DNA from: Mycobacterium sp. PO1
GTDB lineage: Bacteria; Actinomycetota; Actinomycetes; Mycobacteriales; Mycobacteriaceae
Direction: 5' to 3'
Length of the DNA: 64,000 bases
Assembly (NCBI RefSeq): GCF_017312405.1
Contig: NZ_BLTG01000016.1
Span: forward strand, 59,510 to 123,509
The translations under genes and the position numbers were made by a program. This document shows, piece by piece, positions 9,377 to 17,900 of the stretch. Position 1 is the stretch's first letter. Each line of letters begins with the position of its first letter. The notes beneath the pieces were generated by a model that saw only the letters and a list, made by a program, of their open reading frames with translations, did no database searches and was not told the DNA's origin.

Positions 9377-10849
9377 GTGAGCCGGATCGGTGCCCTGGAA
9401 CTGCGCGACGCGCTGTTCGACGACGGGTCGTTCGTCAGCTGGGACGCCCCGGCGCTGGCCATCCCGATGTCGCAGTCCTATCGCGAAGAACTGGATGGCG
9501 CCGCCGCCCGCACCGGGCTAGACGAAGCCGTGGTGACCGGCGAAGGCCGGGTGTTCGGACGCCGGGTGGCGCTCGTGGCCTGCGAATTCGACTTCCTGGC
9601 CGGGTCGATCGGGGTGGCCGCGGCCGAACGCATCGTCTCGGCCGTGCAGCGGGCCACCGCCGAAGGACTGCCGCTGCTGGCGTCGCCGAGCTCCAGGGGC
9701 ACTCGTATGCAGGAGGGCACCGTCGCCTTTCTACAGATGGTCAAGATCGCCGCTGCCGTCGAACTGCACAAACAGGCCCACCTGCCCTACCTCGTCTACC
9801 TGCGGCACCCCACCACCGGTGGGGTGTTCGCCTCCTGGGGTTCCCTGGGTCACGTCACCGCGGCCGAGCCCGGCGCGTTGATCGGCTTCCTCGGCCCCCG
9901 GGTCTACGAGCACCTCTACGGTGAACCGTTCCCGACGGGAGTGCAGACCGCGGAGAACCTGCAGCGCCACGGCGTGGTCGATGCGGTGCTGCCGCTGGCC
10001 ACCCTGCGTGCCACCCTCGATCGCGCGCTCACGGTGGTGTCGGATCCTCCGGGCGAACCACCCGAGCTGCCGCACCCCGAGCCACTGCCCGACATCCCGG
10101 CCTGGGAGTCGGTGGAGGCGTCGCGCCGCCCCGACCGGCCCGGCATCAGCCATCTGCTGCGGCACGGGGCCACCGACCGCGTGCTGCTGTCGGGCACCGG
10201 ATCAGGAGAGGCCGCGACCACGCTGTTGGCGCTGGCACGCTTCGGCGGCCAGCCGGCCGTCGTCGTCGGCCAGCAACGGGTGGTCGGCGGCGTCGTCGGG
10301 CCGGCTGCACTGCGCGAGGCCCGTCGCGGCATGGCGCTGGCGGCGGGGCTGCGGCTGCCACTGGTCCTGGTCATCGACACCGCCGGGCCTGCGCTGTCGA
10401 CCGAGGCCGAACAGGGCGGGCTGGCCGGTGAGATCGCGCACTGTCTCGCCGAGCTCGTCACGCTGGACACCCCGACGGTGTCGGTCCTGCTCGGGCAGGG
10501 TAGCGGCGGACCCGCACTGGCGATGGTGCCCGCCGACCGGGTGCTGGCCGCGCTGCACGGGTGGCTGGCACCGCTGCCGCCCGAGGGGGCCAGCGCGATC
10601 GTCTACCGCGACCTCGAACACGCCCCGCAGTTGGCCGGCGCGCAGGGCATCCGCTCGGCCGATCTGCTGCGCGACGGCATCGTGGACGCGATCGTGCCCG
10701 AGCATCCCGACGCGGCCGACGAGCCCAAGGCGTTCACTGCGCGGCTGTCGGCGACCATCGCCGTCGAGTTGCACCGGTTGCGTTCGGTGCCCGCCGAGCA
10801 GCGCCTGGCTGCCCGCCTGCAGCGTTACCGCCGCATCGGCCTGCCCTGA
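9377..10849 (+). CDS. accD3: Acyl-CoA carboxylase carboxyltransferase subunit AccD3
   Basis: A 490-residue protein with fused beta-type and alpha-type carboxyltransferase halves, close in length to M. tuberculosis AccD3 (Rv0904c). Biotin-dependent carboxyltransferases move carboxyl from carboxybiotin to an acyl-CoA. The glycine-rich stretch HPTTGGVFASWGSLGH and the second-half LPLVLVIDTAGPALSTEAEQ are typical acyl-CoA and biotin site regions. Translation starts at a GTG at 9377. It is divergent from echA6. In M. tuberculosis the next gene is prrA; here about 23 kb of extra genes intervene. Confidence 0.9.
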   Translation: MSRIGALELRDALFDDGSFVSWDAPALAIPMSQSYREELDGAAARTGLDEAVVTGEGRVFGRRVALVACEFDFLAGSIGVAAAERIVSAVQRATAEGLPLLASPSSRGTRMQEGTVAFLQMVKIAAAVELHKQAHLPYLVYLRHPTTGGVFASWGSLGHVTAAEPGALIGFLGPRVYEHLYGEPFPTGVQTAENLQRHGVVDAVLPLATLRATLDRALTVVSDPPGEPPELPHPEPLPDIPAWESVEASRRPDRPGISHLLRHGATDRVLLSGTGSGEAATTLLALARFGGQPAVVVGQQRVVGGVVGPAALREARRGMALAAGLRLPLVLVIDTAGPALSTEAEQGGLAGEIAHCLAELVTLDTPTVSVLLGQGSGGPALAMVPADRVLAALHGWLAPLPPEGASAIVYRDLEHAPQLAGAQGIRSADLLRDGIVDAIVPEHPDAADEPKAFTARLSATIAVELHRLRSVPAEQRLAARLQRYRRIGLP

Positions 10850-10969
10850 GTGATGTCGGCCTGGTCGCGAGGTGGCCCCACCACACCGGACGCACGAACC
10901 ACGCGTGGATCCCCGCAGTGGCGGGTACGGGCTGCGAAAGCCGCCTAGTCCACTGTGAGGTGACATCAC

Positions 10970-11281
10970 ATGCGCGAGACGATCGATGGGCGCCCACCGA
11001 CCGGGTCAGCGGGAGCCGAGCAGCAGCCCACCACACGCACCGAGCGACGCGGGTTCGGCGCTGTGCTCAGTGATTTTCCCTGGGTTCATCTGGGCTTGGG
11101 GCTGTTCGGCAACACGCTGTTCGTCGTCGGCAGCGTCCTGTTCTTCTGGGAGAGTACAAAGACGCTCGGAGTCTGGCTGTTCGTGTTCGGCAGCTCCGGG
11201 ATGCTGCTCGGGTCGGTCGGGGAACTGCTCGTGCGTATCGAGAAGAAGCGACGCCGTCACGGGGGCGGACAGGACAGTTGA
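10970..11281 (+). CDS. YrhK-like small membrane protein
   Basis: A 103-residue protein with two predicted membrane helices (LGLGLFGNTLFVVGSVLFFW and LGVWLFVFGSSGMLLGSVGE) after a polar N-terminal 40 residues. The FVVGSVLFF and WLFVFGSSGML segments match the YrhK-like domain found in small bacterial membrane proteins of unknown function. The ATG at 10970 follows GAGG at 10957-10960. It stands alone between accD3 and a convergent ZIP-like transporter gene and is the first gene of the accessory block. Confidence 0.65.
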   Translation: MRETIDGRPPTGSAGAEQQPTTRTERRGFGAVLSDFPWVHLGLGLFGNTLFVVGSVLFFWESTKTLGVWLFVFGSSGMLLGSVGELLVRIEKKRRRHGGGQDS

Positions 11282-11321
11282 CCGGCGGTGGCAGCGCCCG
11301 GCGCCGGTATCCGGCCAGCGC

Positions 11322-12017
11322 TCATCCGAGCTGATCCAGGGCGAGCGCCAATACGAGGCCCATCGCGGCGGCGACGCCGGCCGACATGGACCCGTCCTTG
11401 AAGGCTTTCGGGAATACCTCAGTCGCCAGGGATGCCACCACCGCGCCGCCCGCCAGGCTCCTGATGAGCGCCAACACGACGTCCGGCACCCCGGCAAGCA
11501 GCAGGTTCCCTGCCAACGCGGCTGCTGCCAGGATGGCGGCAGTGCCAGCCCACAATGCGAGCACCTTGCCGTTGGATCGTCCACTGGCCGCCATCCCCTT
11601 CGCTCCCCCGGCAGCTTCCGGCAGATTCGACAGGAAGATGGAGCCGGACAGCGCCGCGACCTGCAGCGGACCTGCGCCGATGAGCGCCACCCCCAAGGCC
11701 AGATTCTCGGGTACACCGTCGAGCGTGATGGCCAGCAGGAGTCCGCCGCCGTTGTTGGATCCCTCCTTCTTGTCGACGAGGTGATCCAGCACGGTGAACA
11801 CGGCGGCCCCCGTCAGGACCAGCAGAGCCACCGCCCACAGCGGGGCCTGTTCCGTCGCCGGCTCCACCAACTCCAAGATGACCGACACGATGAGCGCCCC
11901 GCCTGCCATCGCGACGATGAACCCTTCGAGCCCCTCAGGCAGAGACCCATAGATCCCCCACAACGCTCCGAGGATCAACGCCGCGGATACCACCACGATG
12001 ACGGCGAGGGTCAGCAT
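11322..12017 (-). CDS. ZIP/GufA-like metal transporter homologue
   Basis: A 231-residue integral membrane protein with about eight hydrophobic segments. ZIP-type pore motifs are recognisable as SLPEGLEGF near residue 25, LDGVPENLALG near 99-109 and SNLPEAAGGA near 129. In ZIP transporters the pore motif normally carries a histidine (HNIPEG-like); here that position is aspartate 100, so metal selectivity may differ or the protein may not be a zinc importer. The ATG at 12017 was chosen because GAGGAGA lies just upstream. No metal-dependent regulator is adjacent. Confidence 0.7.
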   Translation of the reverse strand: MLTLAVIVVVSAALILGALWGIYGSLPEGLEGFIVAMAGGALIVSVILELVEPATEQAPLWAVALLVLTGAAVFTVLDHLVDKKEGSNNGGGLLLAITLDGVPENLALGVALIGAGPLQVAALSGSIFLSNLPEAAGGAKGMAASGRSNGKVLALWAGTAAILAAAALAGNLLLAGVPDVVLALIRSLAGGAVVASLATEVFPKAFKDGSMSAGVAAAMGLVLALALDQLG

Positions 12018-12122
12018 CAATTTTCTCCTCAGCGGCTTCGGTCAACGCCGAACGGGTCGTACGGTCTCTGCCCACCACCCGAGCGAGCCAGTGCCACACA
12101 ATCATTGCCAGCCCGCGAGCGT

Positions 12123-14135
12123 TCAAACCTCGATGGGCGGGTGCAGCCGTTCCATCGTGTACTGCCGGTTGCGCCGGGCCGCCCAGGCGCTGGCGGCCAA
12201 AGATGCCACCATCAGCCCGGCCAGCACCGCGATCGCGACCCACAGCCGGGAATCCACCCCACCGACGGTCAACTGCCGTAACCCGTTGACCGCATAGGTC
12301 ATCGGGTCGAACGGGTGCATGATCTGAAATGGTTTCGCGGTGGTCTCGACCGGATAGATGCCGCCGGCGGAAACCAGCTGCAACATCAGGAAGGCCAGTG
12401 TCACAACGCGGCCGACGGCCACGCCGAACAGGGCGTTGAACGCCTGGATGATCGCCAGGAACGTGCCGGCCACCAAAACCAGGAAAGCCACGGTCGCCAG
12501 CGGATATTCGGCGTTCAACCCGACGCCGAAGTGCACCACGACGTACATCACCGCGACCTGGCACACCGCCACCAGAAGACCGGGCCAATAGGACGCCAAC
12601 ACCACCCGCAGAGCGCCCAGACCGTTGACGATCGGCCGGGACTGCAACGGCGTCAACAACATCCAGATGATCAACGCCCCGATGAACAGCGCCAGTGGCA
12701 TGAAGAACGGGGCGAACCCGGTGCCGAAGGTCGCCGCCGGGTTGGTGTTGACGATGTCCAGACCGACCGGTGCAGCCATCGTCTTGGCGACCTCGGTGCG
12801 TTGCTGCGGGGTCCACGACGGGATCAGCGTGGTGCCCTCTCGCAGTTTGGTCGCCAGCTCCTGTCCGCCGGCCTGCAGACGGTCGGTGCCGGCGGCGAGT
12901 CGGTTCGCCCCGGCCGCCAGTTCGTCGCCGCCGTCGGCCAACTGGACCAGCCCCGCGTTGAGCCGCTGGGCACCGGCGTTCAGCTCGTCCACCCCGTCGT
13001 GCAGCCGGGCGACGTCCGCGCGCAACCCCCCGTCGAGAGCTTTGGCGAGGAACACGCGCAGCGAGCTGTTCGGGTCGCCGAGTTCGTGTTCGAGCTGGGC
13101 GGCGCTGTCGCGGAGCCGGCCCAGCCCCTCGTCGGTCGTGGGATCGATGCCCTGGGCGCGCAGCAGCCGCTGCGCACCGGCCAGCGCGTGGCCCGCGTCG
13201 CGGACGGCCGGATCAGGGTTGGCCTGAAGGAAACCCACGGCCTGGTCGACGATGGCGGCTGCCTGCGCACTGTTGACGTTCAGCGCGGCGACGCGCTCGG
13301 TGGTGGAACGAACCGCGCCCGAGAGGTGTTGGGCGGCGACGGCGACGTCGGTGGGGTCCAGGTTCAATTCGCCGACCCGATCCAGCACCTCGAGCAGCGG
13401 GCCGGTGGCGGTATCCACCGACGCGGCGAGTTGTTCGGTGCCGGCGGCCAATTGCGCCGAACCGGCACTTGCGGTGTCGAGACCGGTCGACAGCGCGTGC
13501 GCACCGTCGGCGAGACGTTGCGCGCCGTCGTTGGCGGTTCCCAGGCCGTCGGCGAGCTGCCGGGCCCCGTCGGCGGCCTGGTCGAGTCCCTCGCCGGCGT
13601 CGGTCAGGCCGGTCAGCACCGTCCCGACGGTCTGTTCACCGATTCGGGCGTTGACCTGATTGAGCACCTCGCGTGCGGCGTTCTGCCCGATCACCGAGGC
13701 GAGGTAGTTGTTCGCGTCGTTGAACGTGAACCGCAACTGGGCTTGCTGCGGCTGACCACCCGACGGTGAGGCCACGCGCTCGCTGAAGTCCGGTGGCAGC
13801 GTGATCGAGAAGTAGTAGTCGCCGTCGGCCACTCCTTGCGCCGCATCCTGGGCGGACATTTCATGGAGGTCGAGCTGCCCGGAGTCCAGCAGCGCCCGGG
13901 CCACCTGGTCGCCGGCCCGCAGTGGCTGGCCCTGTGCCTGCGCCCCGCGATCTTCGTTGACCAGCGCCACCGGCACCTTGTTCACCTCGGCGAACGGGTT
14001 CCAGAACGCCCACAGGTACATGGCCCCGTAGAGCAGCGGCATCACGATAATCGTGATCAGCGCGATGCGGGGCATCAGGCCACGCGAGTAGCGCTTGAGA
14101 TCGGTGCCCAGCGACATTCCGGCCAACATGATCAC
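12123..14135 (-). CDS. YhgE/Pip-family membrane protein (ABC-2-like permease)
   Basis: A 670-residue protein with YhgE/Pip architecture: one N-terminal membrane helix (around residues 22-45), a long extracellular domain rich in degenerate repeats of the LADGxxxLxxG type (about residues 185-430), then five or six C-terminal helices of ABC-2 permease type. The same topology occurs in the type VII secretion accessory protein EsaA/YueB and in the Pip phage receptor. The GTG start at 14135 overlaps the stop of the ATPase-like gene (GTGA). Function in mycobacteria is unknown; I infer a partner of the two genes upstream in the operon. Confidence 0.85.
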   Translation of the reverse strand: MIMLAGMSLGTDLKRYSRGLMPRIALITIIVMPLLYGAMYLWAFWNPFAEVNKVPVALVNEDRGAQAQGQPLRAGDQVARALLDSGQLDLHEMSAQDAAQGVADGDYYFSITLPPDFSERVASPSGGQPQQAQLRFTFNDANNYLASVIGQNAAREVLNQVNARIGEQTVGTVLTGLTDAGEGLDQAADGARQLADGLGTANDGAQRLADGAHALSTGLDTASAGSAQLAAGTEQLAASVDTATGPLLEVLDRVGELNLDPTDVAVAAQHLSGAVRSTTERVAALNVNSAQAAAIVDQAVGFLQANPDPAVRDAGHALAGAQRLLRAQGIDPTTDEGLGRLRDSAAQLEHELGDPNSSLRVFLAKALDGGLRADVARLHDGVDELNAGAQRLNAGLVQLADGGDELAAGANRLAAGTDRLQAGGQELATKLREGTTLIPSWTPQQRTEVAKTMAAPVGLDIVNTNPAATFGTGFAPFFMPLALFIGALIIWMLLTPLQSRPIVNGLGALRVVLASYWPGLLVAVCQVAVMYVVVHFGVGLNAEYPLATVAFLVLVAGTFLAIIQAFNALFGVAVGRVVTLAFLMLQLVSAGGIYPVETTAKPFQIMHPFDPMTYAVNGLRQLTVGGVDSRLWVAIAVLAGLMVASLAASAWAARRNRQYTMERLHPPIEV

Positions 14136-14908
14136 TCACCGCCGTTCTGCACGCCGGCCAGCTCGGTCCGCGATGCGTTGGGTACCTCGAGGTGGCGCAC
14201 CGGATGGTCGGGGACGCCGTTGACGCTGGCGGTCACGACGGTCTGGGTGCGACCGAGTTCGACGAGACGGGTGACGAGCACATCACGGTGGCGGTCGCTG
14301 GTGACCTGTTCGAGGTTGCCGACGACCAGCAGGGGCGGCCGGCCGGTGTTGGCCAGCGCGATGCGCAGCAGCAGGCCGTCGAGTTCGCTGAGCTCCTCGA
14401 CGTACTCGGTCAGCGGTGGCAGCGGCACGTCACCGAACACCCGTGCGCAGACGTCGGCGAGGTCGGCAGCGTCGGCCCGGCGCACGAGGCGGTACCACGG
14501 GGCATCCCAGCGCAACTGTTCGGTGATCAGGTCACGCACCGTGACCGACTCGGCGACGGTGTCGAGTTCGTCGACACCCGCGAGCGCCGCATGGGCGAAG
14601 ATGTCGCGGACCCGGTTGCGGCCGAGGACGGTCAGCTCGCCGGATGCCGGGCGCATCCGGCCCGCCAGCGTCATCAACAGTGCGGTCCGCCCCGATCCGG
14701 GTGGGCACACCAAGACGGTGACCCCGCCGGACTCGACGTTCAGGTCGATCGGACCGTAGACCGGACCCCACGGTCCGCGCATCGTGATGGCCCGCGCGGT
14801 GATGGCCGGATCAGGGTGTGGCTCAGTCACCCCCTGATCCCACCACAGCCGCCTGGCGATTTCGGCGTGGTTGTCGTCGTTGATCGTCGACAACCACGCC
14901 GAAGTCAC
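14132..14908 (-). CDS. Degenerate ABC-transporter ATP-binding protein
   Basis: A 258-residue protein with an ABC ATPase layout but altered catalytic motifs. The Walker A position reads CPPGSGRT (residues 68-75), with arginine where the nucleotide-binding lysine should be. The signature position reads LSELD instead of LSGGQ, and the Walker B position reads LLVVGN instead of a hydrophobic run ending DE. Efficient ATP hydrolysis is therefore doubtful. GTGA overlaps on both sides couple it to the giant secreted repeat protein upstream and to the YhgE/Pip permease downstream. It may be a structural or regulatory NBD for that permease. Confidence 0.8.
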   Translation of the reverse strand: MTSAWLSTINDDNHAEIARRLWWDQGVTEPHPDPAITARAITMRGPWGPVYGPIDLNVESGGVTVLVCPPGSGRTALLMTLAGRMRPASGELTVLGRNRVRDIFAHAALAGVDELDTVAESVTVRDLITEQLRWDAPWYRLVRRADAADLADVCARVFGDVPLPPLTEYVEELSELDGLLLRIALANTGRPPLLVVGNLEQVTSDRHRDVLVTRLVELGRTQTVVTASVNGVPDHPVRHLEVPNASRTELAGVQNGGE

Positions 14909-17900
14909 ACCTCCGTCGACGGGCCGAACACGTCCAGCTCACGGATGACGGTGACGACGTCGGGAGCGTTCGTGACGTCGGTCAGCGTGAGGTAGAGCTT
15001 GCCGTCACGAATCGAGGTGCTTCCGATGCCGTCGCCGGTGAAGACCACCGCTGCCCCGCCGGCGCTGACGGCATACACGGTGGTTGTCGCAGAGTTGACT
15101 GTTCCCGTGGTGGTGTCGACCTCGTACGTCACGGCGTTCACATAGGCGCGGCCGTCGGGACCGAACACCGCGGAACTGACCTGCCCGCCGCCGAGGGGAA
15201 TGTCGACCACGGAGGAGCCGATGAGCGCCACGGCCGATCCGACAGTTGCCCCGGTGTCGTAATCGGTGAGGGCAGAAGCGAAAACCGCCGAGTTGTCGGG
15301 TCCGGTCACCAATACGACGGTTCCCCCGCTGCCCACCGGAATCGGATCCGTGACCATGCCAGTGGACAGGTTGACCAGCGCGGCCGTGTCGAAGTCTTCG
15401 TGCACCAGCACGCCGAACGGGGTGCCGTCCGCGCCGAACCGCAACCCACCGAGTGGGCCGTCGACCGGAATCACCCTCTCCACTCCCGCCGGACCGTAGA
15501 CCCGCAGTTCGCCTTCGAACAGCACGTACGCGCGGTCATCCGGGCCGACCGCCACATAGGACTCCACGAGGGATTGCGGCTGCAGCACGTCGTAAATCCG
15601 CACCGGGTCACCCGCCAGGACGGTGCTGGACTGCGTTCCGTCAGCGGCGATCCTGATCAAAGAGGCGACGGTTCCGTCGCTGACGACCAGGTACGAGACG
15701 TGCTGACCGATGGCCGGCTTGCCGAGCGGCAGAGCATCAACGGCGATTACCCGGCTGGTTCCATCCGACTCGACAACGAGCATCACCGCCCCCTCGGCGT
15801 AGGTGTTCACCGTCAACCGGGCGGTGCCGTCGGCGAGCGCTGCCGCAGCACCGTACGGCGAGCCCTGCACCACAGTCGACACGAACGAGTCGCCGCTCCG
15901 CGGGACCACCAGGATGCCGACCTGATCCAGACGATAGAACGCACTCGTGGGGTCGGTGGACGCCATGAACGCCTGATACGCGGTGCCGTCCGGGCCGACG
16001 ACGATACTCGGCGAGGCCTGCGACGAGCCCGGGGGAATGTAGGCCGCAGCCGCGGCAAACCCCGTGTCATGGGTGGAGAATTGCCCCTCGGGGGTCACCC
16101 GGACCACGGACATTCTCGGTACCGGACCCGTCCCGTCACCCCGGTCGACGACGGTGAGCACCGTCAGGTATGCGGTGCCGTCCTGGCTGAACTGCGGTGC
16201 CGTGTAAGGGCTTCCCATGACTTGCTGGGTGGTCACCGACCCATCCGAGCGAACCAGCGAGATGTCCGTTTTCGCGGTGCCCGCAGCCAGCCCGGCGAGG
16301 TTGACGAGGAACAGATCGCCGCTGGGCCGCAGGATCGGTGCGCCGAAGGGAAGGGAGCCCGGGATGGGATCGGTCCCGAACGGCGCCCCCGCCGTCGGGA
16401 TGACCACCACGGTCATGTCCAGCGACCCATCGGGGCTCTGGTTGAACAGCGTCAGGTAACCGGTGCCGTCCGATGCGAACTGAACCGGTCCCGCTGCAGC
16501 TCCGGGGAACTGCGTCCCGTCGATCGTGAAGGCGGGGGCGACATCGACGGTCACCGACAACGCAGTGGCGCCGCCGTGGGCGTCGTCGACAGTGACGGTG
16601 AACGTGTCGACCTTGTCGGCCGCCGTGGCATCCGGTGCGGCCGCGGCGTCTCGCGCCGCCTGGGTCGGAACGTAGCTGAACTGACCCGTCGCAGTGTTCA
16701 GCGTGATGGCCCCGCCCTTGGCGGACGTGGCCGGCGCGCTGTAGGACAGCACGTCGCCGTCGGGGTCGGATCCGGAGACGATGCCGGCGACCACGCCGCT
16801 GCCCGTGTTCGGCTGCCCCGCAGTGTAGGTAGCGGCCGGCGCACTGTTGCTCGGGGCGATGGTGACGGTGACCGGGACCGCCAGCGTTCCGCCGCGGCCG
16901 TCGCTCACCGTCACATCGAAGCTGTCCTGCTTGTCCGACGGCGACGCGGCCGAGGCCGACGCCGCGTGCCGCGCCGCCTCGGTGGGTGTGTAGACGAAGC
17001 TGCCGTCGGCGTTGACCACCACCGATCCCTTCGTCGTCGTCGTGGACCCGCCGAAGGTCAAGGTGTCACCGTTGGCGTCGCTCGCCGACACCGTGCCGGT
17101 CACCACGCCTGCGTTTCCGGGTTGTCCGACGACGGCGTTCCCGTTGCTCGGAGCGCTGTTCGGTGCGGGCAGCACCGCTACCGACACCGTGACGGTGGAG
17201 GTGCCGCCGTGACCGTCGCTCGCGACGACGGCAAAGCTGTCGGTCTTGTCGGCCGCGGTCGCGCCCGCCATCGCTGCGGCATCGCGCGCGGCCGGAGTCG
17301 GGGTGTAGCTGAACTGGCCCGTTGTACTGTTCAGCACGACCGTGCCCCCCTTGGCGGAGGTGACCGGTCCGGTGAAGGTCACCGCGTCGCCGTCAGGATC
17401 GGACCCCGTCACCAATCCGGCGACCACGCCGTCAGCCGAATCCGGCTGTCCGGCAGCATAGGAAGCGGTCGGCGCGGCATTCGCAGGGCTCACGGCGACG
17501 GTGACAGCGACAACGAGGGTGCCACCGTTGCCGTCGACCACCGTGACATCGAAGCTGTCCTGCTTGTCGGCACTCGAGGCACCCGACGCCGCGGCATCGT
17601 GGCGGGCATCGGCGGCCGGGGTGTAGGTGAACGAACCATCGGGGTCGACGACCACCGACCCCTTGGCGGTCGACGTCGTCCCGCTGAAGGTCAGCGCGTC
17701 ACCGTTGGGATCCGAGGCGGACACCACACCGGAGACGACGCCGTCGGAGTTCGGCGGGGACGCGGTGAACTCGCCATCGACCGGAGCGGCATTGCCGACC
17801 GCGGGCAGGATGGTCACTGTGACACTGGCACTGTCCGTCCCGCCGTGTCCGTCGCTGACCGCGAAGGTCAACACGTCGGTCTTGGCAGCGTTCGGCGCAT

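Noticed and set aside
10914..10927. CCCGC-AGTG-GCGGG as a terminator of accD3
   Set aside because: A five-pair stem in GC-rich DNA is common by chance, and no T-tract follows.
10954..10970. TGTGA-N7-TCACA next to the YrhK-like gene start as a CRP site
   Set aside because: Both arms are perfect but the spacer is seven instead of six bases, and the element overlaps the start codon, so I do not call a CRP site.
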